Origin: Sedimentitalea nanhaiensis DSM 24252
GTDB taxonomy: Bacteria; Pseudomonadota; Alphaproteobacteria; Rhodobacterales; Rhodobacteraceae
Direction: 5' to 3'
Assembly (NCBI RefSeq): GCF_000473225.1
Contig: NZ_KI421509.1
Location: 4,056,336 to 4,120,335 of the forward strand
DNA length: 64,000 bases
Positions 1 to 10,510 of this stretch are shown one piece after another; within the stretch, counting starts at the first letter, position 1; each line of letters opens with the position of its first letter. The notes beneath the pieces are model-generated. The model was not told the origin of the DNA. It did not search any database and saw only the letters and a list, made by a program, of their open reading frames with translations. The translations under genes were made by a program, and so were the position numbers.

Positions 1-551
1 AAGCCATGCCAGTGGGCATCGAACAGCATCTCATGCGTTTGCAGCAGATAGGCCCGCACCAAGAAGGCGCGGCTGTGCGACAGCTTGATATGGGCGACCT
101 GAAGCTTGATCCGCTCGCCGCCAACATAGGCCCAGTCCTCGCTCCAATCGAATTGAAACGCCTCGCCAGGCTGGAACACCAGCGGAACGAAGACCCCGCG
201 GTCAGTCGTGTGATACGCGCGTTGCCGTTCACCCTTCCAGTCCCGCACAAAGGCCGCGACCCGCTCATATGAGCCATCAAAGCCAAGCTGCACCAGATCG
301 GCATGCATCTGCTTGGCAGTCCGCCGCTCCTTGCGTGTTTTGCGCTGCTCAGACAGCAACCAAGCTGTCAGCTTCTCAGCATACGGATCCAGCTTGCTCG
401 GCCGGTCCGGTCTCTGGAATTCGGGTTCGACAATCCCGGCCCGCAGATATTTCTTGATCGTGTTGCGAGACACGCCTGTTCGCCGCGCAATCTCGCGAAT
501 GGGCATCTTGTCTCGCAGCGCCCATTTCCGAATGACCCTCAAAAATCCCAT
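1..551 (-). CDS. istA: IS21-family transposase IstA, N-terminal part (runs off window)
   Basis: Minus-strand frame starting at 551 and open to the left edge, so only about 183 N-terminal codons are visible. Seen: a helix-turn-helix at residues ~16-37 (EIARRTGVSRNTIKKYL) and the start of the retroviral-type integrase core with FQFDWSE around residue 135, where the first catalytic Asp of IS21 transposases lies. The start is placed at the ATG just inside the terminal repeats of the element. IS21 elements normally carry istB downstream, which would lie outside the window. The element interrupts the GMC oxidoreductase at its right. Identification from motif and known IS21 architecture is strong; whether the element is complete cannot be judged here. 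Confidence 0.9.
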   Translation of the reverse strand, partial: MGFLRVIRKWALRDKMPIREIARRTGVSRNTIKKYLRAGIVEPEFQRPDRPSKLDPYAEKLTAWLLSEQRKTRKERRTAKQMHADLVQLGFDGSYERVAAFVRDWKGERQRAYHTTDRGVFVPLVFQPGEAFQFDWSEDWAYVGGERIKLQVAHIKLSHSRAFLVRAYLLQTHEMLFDAHWHG

Positions 552-604
552 GTCTACCACTCCAATAGCCCCCAGCTGAATCAAGCAGGGGCAAGGTTGC
601 ACAT

Positions 605-657
605 GGGTCAATTCTCAATGACAATTTCTGCAGTTGCCGGGTCAGTTCTCAGTGACA
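605..657. repeat. IS21 terminal repeats (right end of the element)
   Basis: Two 19-bp direct repeats of GGGTCARTTCTCARTGACA at 605-623 and 639-657, identical at 17 of 19 positions, sit between the transposase start and the broken GMC gene. Multiple terminal repeats beginning with TGT are typical of IS21 ends, so the element boundary is placed at 657. The left end and the target duplication are outside the window. Confidence 0.8.
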
Positions 658-658
658 A

Positions 659-1594
659 TCAACACTTGTAGGACAGGGTGAAATCCAGGTGGTCCTGCAA
701 GTTCTTGCCGACACCCGGCAGGTTATGGCGAACCTTGATGCCATGTTTGGTCAGATCCCCGGGATCGCCGATACCGGACACCTGCAAGATCTGCGGCGAC
801 TTCAACGCGCCGCCACAGAGGATGACCTCACGCGTGGCATTGACGGCGATGTCCTGTCCCTGTCCGTTCATCTTGTAGATCACACCGGTCACGCGCTTGC
901 CATCCAGGATCAGTTCCTTGGCGTGCGCCCCGGTAATCACCTTCAGGTTGGGGCGCTCCATGACGGGAAACAGATAGCCCGTGGCGGTCGAGCAGCGCGC
1001 GCCGTTCTTGTCCTTGTCGTGGAATTGCGTCACCTGATAAAGGCCGGCCCCTTCGTTGTCGCCCCGATTGAAATCGCGGGTTTCGCGATGCTGAAGCTGC
1101 GTTGCCGCCGTCACGAAATCGCGGCTGATCCGGCGCGGTTCCTTCTGATCCGATACCTGCAACGGCCCGTTTGCGCCATGCAGATCGTCGGTGCCGCGTT
1201 CATTGTTTTCCGCCTTGATGAAATAGGGAAGTACATCGTTCCAGCCCCAGCCATCGCAGCCCAGTTCGGCCCAGGTGTCGTAATCCTGACGCTGTCCACG
1301 CACATAAAGCATGGCGTTGATAGCACTAGACCCACCAAGCACCTTGCCGCGCGGCTGATATCCCCGGCGCCCGTTCAGCCCTTTCTGCGGCACGGTCTCA
1401 AAGGCCCAGTTGCCCAGCCTGAAAGGCTTGTTCGGCACAACGGCCACGGCGCCAGCGGGCATCCGATAGAAAATGCCGGTCCCGGGGCCACCGGCCTCCA
1501 GAAGGCACACGCGGGTGCCGGGATCTTCGCTCAGCCGGTTGGCCAGAACCGCCCCGGCGGATCCCCCTCCGACGATGACATGGTCAAACTTCAT
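659..1594 (-). pseudogene. GMC-family FAD alcohol dehydrogenase, C-terminus removed by IS21
   Basis: Related to choline/alkanol dehydrogenases that oxidise alcohols with FAD. Visible: the FAD dinucleotide motif GGGSAG (residues 9-14), GMC signature 1 around residues 79-102 (GKVLGGSSAINAMLYVRG) and signature 2 around 265-280 (GALKSPQILQVSG). The family is about 530 residues long; this frame has 311 and ends two bases from the IS21 end with a stop codon at the junction. The C-terminal half with the catalytic His/Asn pair is therefore absent. The start at 1594 has a GGAGG just upstream; a longer upstream frame is not supported. An AraC regulator lies 120 bp upstream in the same direction. Probably inactive. 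Confidence 0.88.
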
Positions 1595-1714
1595 GGTACC
1601 TCCCTCATTCCCAGTATTGAAAAGAAGTTGGGCGCCGCATGGAAGAGCAGCGGCGGACAATAAATTGATATTTTCGGCCATGAAATCGATCCGTGCGGGC
1701 CTCGCGGTGGTATC

Positions 1715-2764
1715 TTACCGCGCCCCGGAAACCCGTTGCTTCATACTGCCCGGCGAACACCCAAATTCCTTCGTGAAAGCGCGAATGAAACTCGAAGGCT
1801 CGGAATACCCGATCCGCCAGGCAACCGATGACACGTCCATTCCCGCTGTTTTCAAAAGCTCGTGGCCGATCGCCAAACGGCTCTCCAGAAGAATTTTCCG
1901 AAAACTGGTGCCCTCATCCGAGAGACGTCGGCGCAATGTCCGTTCCGTCATGCCGAGCCTCGTGGCAACCGATCCTACGGTGTGATCGCCTTCTATCCCG
2001 GTCAATGCCGCCTCGCGCACCCGAGAGGTCCAGTATAGATCGCCGGAGTCCTCTTGCTTCAGCAACTGACGGCACTGGCGCAGGCATTGCTCCATGACTG
2101 CCGGATCATGCCGGGGCAACGGCTCATCCATCAGGGCGCCGGGAAGTTCGAGTGCGTCCCTAGCGCAATCGAGCGTTACAGCGATGCCAAGCATCTTTTC
2201 AATGGCGGCCGCAAGTTCGGGCGTATTCAGGGTTGTCTGGAGCGTGAGCTTCGATAGGGGGAAATCCGGCATCAGCCAGGTGCTGAAACCGGCCACGATG
2301 GTAAGCTGTCGTTCCAGCACGAAACCTTTGAGCCCGGTCGGCAATTTTCCGATGTCAAAGATCAGCCGCGGCGGGTCGCCGCGTTCGTCCAGATCGAGGG
2401 GCGCAATTATGAACGACAGGTTGGCGAAGGCTCTCGCTGTCCGCAGGCACGCACGAAAGGTCGGGCTGCTCTGGATGGCGTAGCCCCATATCCCAAACAC
2501 CTCAGGCCGGAACCGCCGTCCGATCTCGACCCCCAGCCCCGGACGGTATGGTGCGAGCCTGAGAAAATTCCCTATCGCACGAAGCTCCTGCTCGAGCGGA
2601 ACATGGGTATGTTCGCTGTAAAGATCAAAGGCGACAAGCCCTGTCCCCGCCAGGCACGCCTCGGCGGTGACGCCGTAATCGGGCGCCGCTTCGCACAGAA
2701 TGCGCAAACTACCGGGCGATCTCTGGCCTGACATGTCTCTCATGGCACAAAGAATAAGTTGCAA
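1715..2764 (-). CDS. AraC-family transcriptional regulator (arabinose-binding-domain type)
   Basis: 349-residue regulator with an N-terminal ligand-sensing region of the OruR/ArgR-like class (residues ~20-210) and a C-terminal double helix-turn-helix at ~240-345 (VATRLGMTERTLRRRLSDEG, then the GYSEPSSFIRAFTKEFG helix). It lies upstream of, and in the same direction as, the interrupted GMC dehydrogenase, so it most likely controlled that gene; the ligand is unknown. The start codon is not certain: an in-frame ATG seven codons downstream is an alternative. Family assignment is secure, function is inferred from position. Confidence 0.85.
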   Translation of the reverse strand: MQLILCAMRDMSGQRSPGSLRILCEAAPDYGVTAEACLAGTGLVAFDLYSEHTHVPLEQELRAIGNFLRLAPYRPGLGVEIGRRFRPEVFGIWGYAIQSSPTFRACLRTARAFANLSFIIAPLDLDERGDPPRLIFDIGKLPTGLKGFVLERQLTIVAGFSTWLMPDFPLSKLTLQTTLNTPELAAAIEKMLGIAVTLDCARDALELPGALMDEPLPRHDPAVMEQCLRQCRQLLKQEDSGDLYWTSRVREAALTGIEGDHTVGSVATRLGMTERTLRRRLSDEGTSFRKILLESRLAIGHELLKTAGMDVSSVAWRIGYSEPSSFIRAFTKEFGCSPGSMKQRVSGAR

Positions 2765-3000
2765 GGCGGAGATTGCAAAAGGAATAGCAACGCCGCCCCA
2801 TGACCCGGGTACTGGCGTCCGGCACGCACGCGTTCATCGCCACGCCTCGATATAACCGGCCGGACGCACTCTGCTTACGGCGCAACCATCTGGGGAAATG
2901 GAAGGCACAAGGAATATCTGATCGACGGCTTCGGCTACGCCGAGATCGCTCTTTGACCCCGGTTCGAGGCCGAAAGGGGAGTGGGCAATACCTGGGGGTC

Positions 3001-3736
3001 TCATGCCGCTATCTTGGCGTTTGAAACTGACAAACGCCCATCAAGAACGGCCGCTCGGGTGACGGCCACATTGTGAGCTCCGCGAGGCGACCATCTCATC
3101 CGGCGACATTTCCCCATGCGAGCGTTGCCGGTGTCATCGACACAGCCTTCTGCACGGGAAGTCGAGATCGGCAGGCCTTGGCGATCTCGCCGACCGCAGT
3201 TGGTCAATGATTCCATGCTGTTAGCGAGATAGCTGGAGAGGCTATAGCACCGCGCCAAGGCCCTCGATGCCGCTTCGCGAATCGCGGGGTCTGCTTTTGA
3301 AAACCTTGCACAATCGGCAATCCGCCATTGAAGATCGGTGCCAGCGGTCTGGATTTTGCCGTGCCAAAGATTCCATCGCAAACTCTCAGCCGGTTTCGTG
3401 AAGATTACGGGCATTCCTGGGAAGCTCTCGGCCTGAACTAGCCCCCTGATTGCGTTCTCAATATGCTGAACCCGTATCGAGATGTGCCCCAATCAAGGAT
3501 GTGCCGCACTTTTCCATTGGTTGCGCCGCGGATTAGGTTTGGGAGCGCGGCCTCCCCGTCTGAAATCACGGTGACGGGACGCCGACCGTCCCACCCGAGG
3601 GTGCCCAAATCGCGCCGAAATTGGGAGGCAGGCGAGGTGGCGGCGAGGGGCGCAACGCCGAGACTGAGACGGCGAAGTTCGTGTGTCCGCTTTCCCCCTT
3701 CTCAGCAGTCGTTTCGACGATAATCCGGACTTCCAT
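3001..3736 (-). pseudogene. ISKra4-family transposase remnant
   Basis: Decayed transposase. Seen: an ISKra4-like N-terminus starting at 3736 (MEVRIIVETTAEKGE), then a large internal deletion, then the catalytic part (VTVISDGEAALPNL, followed by HILDW) and the conserved C-terminus (GLPISTSRAEGCVDD ... MRWSPRGAHNVAVTRAAVLDGRL). The expected HILDWWHIS segment has lost one base at about 3491-3494, which shifts the frame and creates a stop just before GHIS. The family is roughly 450-500 residues long, so most of the middle is missing. Non-functional relic. Confidence 0.75.
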
Positions 3737-3769
3737 GGCGGCCTCCAGTAATTGATAAGCCGCGACACC

Positions 3770-4165
3770 TTAGCTCAAGACCCCCAGGTTGTGCCCACCC
3801 CCGAACTGGACGTTGGTCCGCGGATGGTTTGGCTTTGTTAGCCGGTGCTCGATCCCATTGGTTTCACAGATCATGTCGAACCGCATTGGTCTGGAATAGA
3901 TGGCGTTCCGATTCCGAGGCTGTTCCGCAAACTGGACGCCATTGTCAGTCCGCCATTTCGCAACAGTCTTGACGTTGATGCCAAGCTCCCGGCTCAACGC
4001 CGCGGTCAAAGCGCCCCTCTCGCGCCATCGCTGCGCAATGCCCTGCCGGGCAGTGGATCGCTGTATGGCTGCTCGGATGGCGTGCGTGCCCTCCCGGCAG
4101 ATTTGCCTTTGCAAATCGCCTGCCGGGTAACAGTGCGTGGCGCAGCCGTGACGGGCTTGTCCCAT
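3770..4165 (-). pseudogene. IS481-family transposase remnant
   Basis: The frame keeps the N-terminal helix-turn-helix of an IS481 transposase (ALSRELGINVKTVAKWR), then jumps directly to a late catalytic segment (TDNGVQFAEQPRNRN, then GIEHRLTKPNHPRTN). The whole central rve core is deleted and the C-terminus is lost after that point. About 130 codons remain of a family of about 320. The start is placed at the ATG at 4165 (MGQARHG), the usual start of this family. Confidence 0.8.
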
Positions 4166-4325
4166 AATGCATCCTTCCATTCCCGCGAATGGATCGCACC
4201 ATCAAACCATGGGATCAAACGCCTAACTATTGAACCAAACCCTCTCCGGTAAACCCGGGGCGGTTCAGACAAGTCATATTGTCCGTTTTTATGTTAGAAT
4301 GAAACCGCAACCGAAGGAGGGGAAT

Positions 4326-4616
4326 ATGCGTTACATCACAATCACCACCTGGGAGATCGCCGACGGAACCGACTACAATATTTCTCTGCGCGCGATCGAG
4401 GAAAAACGCCTGCCCGCGCTAAAGAGTCTTGGGGCAAGCCGCATCACAGTGATACGCACCAGCGAACGGACGAGCGCCGCGATTACAGAATGGCCGGACA
4501 AGAGAACAAGGGACACAGCCGAGCTGAAGATCGACGAGGTTCGCAATTCAGTCCACAAAGAGGATATGGCGCGGATGACCGGGGAGATGAAGGGCGAAGT
4601 CGTGGCGGACGTTTAG
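4326..4616 (+). CDS. hypothetical small protein (96 aa)
   Basis: Small soluble protein beginning MRYITITTWEIADG, with a strong AAGGAGGGG ribosome-binding site directly upstream that selects this start over earlier in-frame codons. No transmembrane segment or known catalytic motif is visible. The pattern of an N-terminal beta strand followed by an alpha helix (LRAIEEKRLPALKSLGA) would fit a ferredoxin-like or antibiotic-monooxygenase-type dimeric fold, but this is only a guess. It lies between transposon relics and has no obvious operon partner. Function unknown. Confidence 0.6.
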   Translation: MRYITITTWEIADGTDYNISLRAIEEKRLPALKSLGASRITVIRTSERTSAAITEWPDKRTRDTAELKIDEVRNSVHKEDMARMTGEMKGEVVADV

Positions 4617-4846
4617 CGCTAATCGATCTATCGGGTGTCTGGAGTAATTCTGAGTTGTTTCTGGGAATGCTGCAGCCCGCACGAATGGCCGCAACGCGTA
4701 AGCTGGACCGCTGCGTCTGGGACAGGCCCAAAGTCAGCGGGGCCGTTTGCAATCTCAACGCTGCCAATGACTGCGCATCCACCAGGGTCAGGACCCATTG
4801 GTTTGCGCCGCGCCGCATGTCTCACGGTTCGCACACGAGCGGGGAC

Positions 4847-5134
4847 ATGTCTGATATCTTCTGGCTGAGCGATGCGCAGATGACGCGCCTTGAGCCTTAT
4901 TTCCCGAAGTCCCACGGCAAGCCCTGCGTCGATGATCGGCGCGTGCCGGGCGGCATTATCCTGATCGATTGCAATGGCTTGCGTTGGCGGGATGCGCCCA
5001 AAGAGTATGGACCCCAGAAGACCCTGTATGATCGTTGGAAGCGATGGCACGACAGAGGTGTTTTCACCGGGACGATGGCCGGGCTGGCCGCCGAACGCAG
5101 CGAAGAAAAGACCGCGATGAGCGATGCCGCATAG
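4847..5134 (+). pseudogene. IS5-family (IS427 group) transposase remnant
   Basis: The frame starts MSDIFWLSDAQMTRLEPYF, the usual first residues of IS427-group transposases, and continues through GGIILIDCNGLRWRDAPKEYG and LYDRWKRWHDRGVF to AERSEEKTAMSDAA, where a stop truncates it just before the expected catalytic region. No recognisable remainder follows. Truncated relic of the first open reading frame. Confidence 0.82.
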
Positions 5135-5592
5135 ATAGGCTGCAAACTGGTCGAATATCCAGGACCACCTCTTTTGATAGCAAGCAGACCGTCATCCACC
5201 CCGCAGATCGAAAGTGTCTGATCTGGCGTGGCGATAAGGATATATCGGACGGGCAAAAGCGACGGAGACGCAAGAGGAGCGGTGGCTTAGATCTAACTGC
5301 GGCGTTTAGTTTATCGGTGATATCGACGCGTGGCTGGCCGCGCTCAATGTCGAGCTGGCCATGACCCACAAGCGGGACGTCTCGGCGGTATCGCTCCATG
5401 ACGCAGAGACCGACAAAAACGTGCTCAAAGCTTGCATCGTGGGTTGCATGGCGCATTCGTGAGACAAGCCTTGATCACATCCGCAGAAAACCGGCAGAAA
5501 ATACTGTCGGTTAGGAGCGTCGATGAATGAAACTGGTCTCCAAAAAGCCACGGGAAACGCGAAATGAAAGAGCGCGTAAACAGAAAATCAGA
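5135..5592. other. no convincing gene; probably eroded mobile DNA
   Basis: About 460 bp between the IS427 relic and the terminator of the next operon. One short plus-strand stretch around 5325-5460 reads IDAWLAALNVELAMTHKRD and then stops; I could not assign it to a family. No RNA gene or clear promoter was seen. Confidence 0.4.
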
Positions 5593-5618
5593 TCGACCGC
5601 CGGTAAGCCGGCGGTCGA
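5593..5618 (-). terminator. intrinsic terminator of the serine hydrolase/BVMO operon
   Basis: Perfect 11-bp inverted repeat (TCGACCGCCGG, loop TAAG, then its complement). On the minus strand it is followed by a T-rich run (CTGATTTTCTG). It lies 10 bp beyond the stop of the serine hydrolase. Confidence 0.8.
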
Positions 5619-5627
5619 CTATCATGT

Positions 5628-6815
5628 TCAGGCAGCTTTTGCCGCTTTCAACGAGGCGTAAAAAGCGCTTTCGAAGTTCATGTAGCCGGAAAAAGAAGCG
5701 GCATCCGCGAAGGGCAGGATCTGTGTCGCCCAGAATCCGCCGTAGCCGTTTTTTCGGTCGATCCAGTAGAACAGGTTCGCAAGCCCCGCCCAGCCAAGCG
5801 ATCCTGCGGGGCGGCCTGTCGGCGCGTCCTCGTCGTTGACCATGAAGCTGAAGGACCAGGATTTGGACTGCCCCGGAAAGAACTCGGCGTCATTCGACAG
5901 GCTTGGGATGACCCCTGGCAACATACCGATCTTTTTGTCGCCGAGGTGGTTCCTTTCGGCCATGGCGACGGTCTCGGGCTTCAGGACGCGGCCATGCGGA
6001 CCCATGCCGTCGTTCAGCCACATGCGGATGAAGCGCATGTAGTCGCCCACCGTGCCATAGAGACCGTGACCGCCCATGTGGACCTCTGGCGTGTCGGGCA
6101 GTTCAAACTCCATCGGGGTGAGAGCGCCGTCCTCGCCGCGGGCGTGCATCCCGGCGAGGCGGGAGCGCAAGCCACCGTTGAGCTCGAAGGTCATGTCTTC
6201 GATGCCCAGCGGGTCAAAGATCCGGGTCTGAAAGACTTCGCCCAGACGCTTGCCCGTGATACCTTCGACAACCTGCCCGGCCCAGTCCATGTTGGCGCCG
6301 TACATCCACTCTTCGCCGGGGTCGAAGAGCAGCGGTGTCATGAGCGCGGCCTTGGACGCGGTGATCACGCTGGGCTGGCCCTTTTCGTCGGCCAGACGTT
6401 TGTAGGTCTCGTTGAAGAAATCATAGCCGAAACCGGCTGTGTGCAGCAGCAGATCACGCGTCGTCACCGCCCGTTTGGGCGCCCGCAGGATCGGCTCTCC
6501 GGCGGTGTCGAAACCCTCGATAACCTGCAACTTGCCGATGTCGGAGGCATAGGTGCCGGCCGGGGCGTCGAGGTCCAGTTTACCCTCTTCGACCAGTTGC
6601 AAGGCGGCGGTCGCGGTGATCGCCTTGGTCGTCGAGAAGAGGGCGAAGGCACTGTCGGTCGTCATCGCCGCATCACCGTCAGTGCTGCGCAGACCGGCCG
6701 CGCCTTCGTAGATGTTGCTGTCACGGTCCGTGACCATGGCGACGACACCGGGGACGCCCGGCTCGGTCGAGACGGTGTCTAGCAGAATTGTGTCCGCGTT
6801 GAAGGGAAGTGTCAT
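5628..6815 (-). CDS. serine hydrolase, class C beta-lactamase/esterase family
   Basis: 395-residue protein of the beta-lactamase-related esterase (EstB-like) superfamily. The nucleophile motif SxxK is at S61-K64 (FSTTKAI) and the second catalytic motif YxN is at Y172-N175 (YGAN). No signal peptide is visible, so it is probably cytoplasmic and acts on esters rather than cell wall. The start at 6815 has AGGAGC upstream; the much longer upstream frame is not needed. It lies 80 bp downstream of a Baeyer-Villiger monooxygenase in the same direction, so hydrolysis of the ester or lactone made by that enzyme is the likely job (inference). A strong terminator follows. Confidence 0.85.
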   Translation of the reverse strand: MTLPFNADTILLDTVSTEPGVPGVVAMVTDRDSNIYEGAAGLRSTDGDAAMTTDSAFALFSTTKAITATAALQLVEEGKLDLDAPAGTYASDIGKLQVIEGFDTAGEPILRAPKRAVTTRDLLLHTAGFGYDFFNETYKRLADEKGQPSVITASKAALMTPLLFDPGEEWMYGANMDWAGQVVEGITGKRLGEVFQTRIFDPLGIEDMTFELNGGLRSRLAGMHARGEDGALTPMEFELPDTPEVHMGGHGLYGTVGDYMRFIRMWLNDGMGPHGRVLKPETVAMAERNHLGDKKIGMLPGVIPSLSNDAEFFPGQSKSWSFSFMVNDEDAPTGRPAGSLGWAGLANLFYWIDRKNGYGGFWATQILPFADAASFSGYMNFESAFYASLKAAKAA

Positions 6816-6895
6816 GGAATTGCTCCTGTAATGTCTGTGTCGGGGGTGCCTGGACTTGTCGGCGAGAATGAAAAGCCGGGCACCGGTCTGGGATT

Positions 6896-8569
6896 TCAGG
6901 CCGATTGCGGGGCCTTCACCCGGGTCTGCGCGAAGGATGCATAGCCACTGCGGGCGATCTCCTCGCACTTGGCGCGATATGTGCCGACACCTCCGGTGTA
7001 GGAAAGCACGCGGCGCGGTTTGCCCTCGATGTTGGCTCCGTTGTACCAGGAATCGGTTTTCGAGATCAGGTTGGCGCTTGCTGTCTCGTCATGATGCGCG
7101 ACCCATGCGTCTTCTGTTTCAAGGGTGGGTTCGATCATGTCCTGGCCACTGTCTCGCATATATCCGATGCAGCCCGCAATCCATTCCGTCTGCTGTTGCA
7201 GACAGGTCGTCATGTTGCAAAGTGCCGCCGAGGGCGCCAGCGGCGCGCCGGTCATGAAGAAGTTGGGAAAGCCGTATTTCATCAGGCCCATCGTGGTGCG
7301 GATGTCCTTGGCCCATTCGTCGCGGATGGTCATGCCATTGCGCCCGGTGATGTTGATCCGGGTGAGCGCGCCAGAGCCCGCGTCAAAGCCCACCGCCATG
7401 ATGATCACGTCCAGTTCATGGACCGTGCCATCCGCCAGCTTGACGCCTTGGGGGACGATCTCGGCGATCGGATTGTCTCGGACGCTGACCGCCTGCACAT
7501 TATCGCGCAGATAGGCCTCCAGATAGTTGCTTTCGAGCGGGACCCTGTGGGTGCCAAAACCATAGTCGCCGGACTTGGGCACCAAAATATCGATCAGCGC
7601 CGGATCCTTCAGCCGTGCGCGCATCTTTTCGCGCACGAACTCTGACACTTCTTCACTAACCGCCTCGTCAAAGAATATCTCGGCGAACGACGCCAGCCAG
7701 AGCTTCAGCGATCCGTCGGCGTGCATTTCTTCCAGCACGGCGTGGCGTTGAGCGGGCGTCAGGTCGGCCCATGTGTTTTCGAAATCGTACTCGAACCCGG
7801 CGAAATGATGCGGCAGGTTGCTGCGCAATTCCTCGAACCGCCCTTTGTACCATGCAGCTTCTTCGGGTCCGTATTTCGGGTTTTTCATCGGCAGAACGTA
7901 TTGTGGCGTGCGGACAAAAACCGTCAGTCGGTCGACCTCCGGCGCGATGGTCTGAATCACCTGGATGCCGGTGGCGCCCGTGCCGATCACGCCAACGCGT
8001 TTCCCCGCCATGTCCAGCCCTTCGCGCGGGTAACGCGCCGTGTGCACGATATCCCCCTCAAAGCTAGCCTGCCCGGGGAACCTATCCTGCAAGGGGGCCG
8101 ACAACATGCCGGTGCAACAGACAAGGTATTGCGTATCGATCACGTCCCTTTGATCGGTTTCGACCGTCCAGCGGCCGGTATCTTCGTTGAAGGTGGCGTT
8201 GGTGACGGTGGTCGAGAATGACAGGCTGTCGCGCAGATTCAGGCTGTCGGTGACGTAATGCAACCAGCGCTCGATCTCGGGTTGTGCGGGAAAGCGTTCG
8301 CTCCATGTCCACCCCTTGTAGAGGCCTTCATCAAAGAGATACTGGTAGATATAGGCCTCGCTGTCGAATTTCGCGCCGGGGTAGCGGTTCCAATACCATG
8401 TCCCCCCCACATCTCCAGCCGCGTCGCAACCATGGACTTTCAGGCCCAGCTCGCGCAGTTGATGCAGTTGATAGAGTCCCGCCACGCCTGCGCCGATAAC
8501 CAGCGCATCCAGTTGAGCAGGCACAGTTTTTCGGCCCGCCGAAACGGCAGTTTGTGTCGAATCTAACAT
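6896..8569 (-). CDS. flavin-containing Baeyer-Villiger monooxygenase
   Basis: 557-residue FAD/NADPH monooxygenase of the cyclohexanone-monooxygenase type, converting ketones to esters or lactones with O2. Seen: FAD-binding GAGVAG at residues 26-31, the [16 protein letters not shown] segment at ~58-73, the BVMO fingerprint at 170-181 ([12 protein letters not shown], with Tyr where Trp is usual) and the NADPH Rossmann motif GTGATG soon after. Length is normal for the family. The start at 8569 follows GGAGGAG. It is followed by the serine hydrolase and preceded by an AraC regulator, together forming a likely ketone-degradation unit. The substrate cannot be read from sequence. Confidence 0.93.
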   Translation of the reverse strand: MLDSTQTAVSAGRKTVPAQLDALVIGAGVAGLYQLHQLRELGLKVHGCDAAGDVGGTWYWNRYPGAKFDSEAYIYQYLFDEGLYKGWTWSERFPAQPEIERWLHYVTDSLNLRDSLSFSTTVTNATFNEDTGRWTVETDQRDVIDTQYLVCCTGMLSAPLQDRFPGQASFEGDIVHTARYPREGLDMAGKRVGVIGTGATGIQVIQTIAPEVDRLTVFVRTPQYVLPMKNPKYGPEEAAWYKGRFEELRSNLPHHFAGFEYDFENTWADLTPAQRHAVLEEMHADGSLKLWLASFAEIFFDEAVSEEVSEFVREKMRARLKDPALIDILVPKSGDYGFGTHRVPLESNYLEAYLRDNVQAVSVRDNPIAEIVPQGVKLADGTVHELDVIIMAVGFDAGSGALTRINITGRNGMTIRDEWAKDIRTTMGLMKYGFPNFFMTGAPLAPSAALCNMTTCLQQQTEWIAGCIGYMRDSGQDMIEPTLETEDAWVAHHDETASANLISKTDSWYNGANIEGKPRRVLSYTGGVGTYRAKCEEIARSGYASFAQTRVKAPQSA

Positions 8570-8736
8570 AGATCTCCTCCCAGAGTGTGATGTCCGCCTC
8601 TTCGCGGTCGTTCGGTGTGTCGCGCTATGGGGCCTCACGGTCCAGAACAGCGACACGCTCTGAGCCTGCCGGATCAGGCAGGGTCTGTCTTGCACATTTC
8701 AGGGGGAAGATTTGAACAATCCGGACAAGGGCCGGG

Positions 8737-9630
8737 TCACAGACCCTTGCGATACTGCCCGGGTGTGACCCCAATCGCCTTGCGGAAACTGCGCGTCATG
8801 TGGGCCTGATCCGAATAACCGCACGCGGCCGAGATATCTTTGAGAGCCCGGTGCGGTTCACGCAGCATGGCGCATGCACGGTCCACCCGTTTGCCCTGGA
8901 CAAAGGCATATGCGGATTTCCCGACACTGGCCCGCAGGTGGCGGTTCAGTGTCCAGACTCCGATTCCCAGCATGTCTGCCAGATCGTCCAGCGCCAGCGG
9001 TTCTGCAAGATGGGCCTCGATATAGTCTTCGAGACGGTTGAGATCGGATTGCGAAAGCCCCGCCAACCCGGGCGCAGGGCGCGTTTCAAACGATGCGTAG
9101 TTGCGCAGCAGATGCACGGCCAATTGCACAGACAGCGCCTCTGCATAGAGCGATCCGGCGGGCCCCCGCGACGCAGCCTCGGATGTCAGCTGATCCGCGA
9201 TATGGTTGACCACAGGATCGGCCCCCTGCAACACATCATGCAAGACGACTTGCTTGACATCCTGCCCCTGCACATCGCGTGCCACGCGGGTCATCAACCC
9301 GTCTGTCAGGTAGAGGTGCGAAACAATCAGCCCCTCGGTCCAGTTCCAGTGCGATTGCATCGACCGCGATAGCAGTGAAAAATGGCCGGGAGCGCATTTC
9401 GTCCGCGTCCAATGGCCATCGAACTCACGATCCATCGGCGTACTGCCCTTGCGGTACTGGACAATCATGAAGGCATCCATCGGCGGAATTTCCACGTCCT
9501 GCCCGTGATAGCGGTAGGTGCGTTGCGACACATCTTTCCAGGCAAGTCCTTTGCTTTCGCACAGGACCTTGCCGGGCACCCAATCCGAAAGGTTGTCCGG
9601 ATCTATGAGGCCCGCGTTTTGTTGCGTCAT
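8737..9630 (-). CDS. AraC-family transcriptional regulator
   Basis: About 297 residues with the two C-terminal AraC helix-turn-helices (residues ~195-295: DLADMLGIGVWTLNRHLRAS and the ISAACGYSDQAHMTRSFRK segment). The N-terminal half is a cupin-like sensor region without close identity. It sits 167 bp upstream of the BVMO-hydrolase pair in the same direction and probably regulates it. The start is uncertain: ATG at 9630 has a GGAGGAG about 15 nt upstream, and the frame stays open further 5'. Confidence 0.82.
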   Translation of the reverse strand: MTQQNAGLIDPDNLSDWVPGKVLCESKGLAWKDVSQRTYRYHGQDVEIPPMDAFMIVQYRKGSTPMDREFDGHWTRTKCAPGHFSLLSRSMQSHWNWTEGLIVSHLYLTDGLMTRVARDVQGQDVKQVVLHDVLQGADPVVNHIADQLTSEAASRGPAGSLYAEALSVQLAVHLLRNYASFETRPAPGLAGLSQSDLNRLEDYIEAHLAEPLALDDLADMLGIGVWTLNRHLRASVGKSAYAFVQGKRVDRACAMLREPHRALKDISAACGYSDQAHMTRSFRKAIGVTPGQYRKGL

Positions 9631-10510
9631 CGCCCGCGCATCGACAATCGTCTCCTCCTCACAGATCCAAGAAATACCCGCTCCAGCGCGAGCGGTCCCC
9701 GCCAGTGACTCTCGTATTCGTATGTGCCGGATGCCGAAGTCGCAGTCCGGTCTCCTCTTCGCGTAGCCAAAAAAGATAGTGGCATAGATTTTTCGAGTCA
9801 ATCGAGAGAGATATTATGCAGGCCTTGGGGCTCCTTTTCTGCTTTTCGGCGACCCTCGATCAAGTCGTGGAGGACGATCATGGCAGTGATTTTCTGAGGA
9901 TGGCTCATCAGGTCCGCAGACATGCGGGCGCAACCCATTGCCGCAAATACGTGCGGCAACTTTCCTCGTACACATAAACCTGGTGCACATAAAGAAGCGC
10001 CAAGCTTGTTGCGGCTTGCGCGCAGGCGCAATCTGCTGAGGCCTCCAAACCGCCCGACTTCGGGCAGGACGGTCACAGTAAACCGCCACCAGACGTAACG
10101 CTCCGGATCCCAACTGTTGTGCGCCGCCGATCCCGTGGAACCTTTCATACGTCCTGCATTGCCGAAAGAATTCAAGGACGCAGCCTACAGCGTCCGTTCT
10201 CCCTCCGCATTCGATCTGGCCTTCTTGCGCGCGGATCCGCTGCGATCGGGGTCAGCGCCGTATCGAGATCGCCACCACGGGTTTTCCCGAGCGTTTCTCG
10301 CCGATGGCACCGGATACCGGCACCATGTATTGCAACTTCGCCCAAACCGATCCGCAAGAGAAAAACGACACGCTGCCGGTCAAGGATGCCAAATCCGAGC
10401 AGAGCCAGGCTATCGCCAGACGCCGACCATGCACAAACATTCGAAACGAACCGCTCGCTGGGGGCGGACCATTCCGCCTCAAGCAGCTCTCTCTGGCCAG
10501 CGCCCTCTTT
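9631..10510. other. intergenic, no supported gene
   Basis: About 880 bp between two minus-strand units. Short open frames exist on both strands (for example a plus-strand stretch at ~10250-10528 reading RRIEIATTGFPERF), but none has a good ribosome-binding site, recognisable domain or convincing length. The part next to 9630 should contain the promoter of the AraC gene. Confidence 0.4.

Noticed and set aside
689-1663. Long plus-strand open frame opposite the GMC gene
   Set aside because: Shadow frame of a high-GC gene: no domain, no ribosome-binding site, and fully antisense to a recognisable dehydrogenase.
9798-10175. 125-codon minus-strand frame between the AraC and protease genes
   Set aside because: Three overlapping frames are open here with none showing domain similarity; composition is that of random high-GC DNA.
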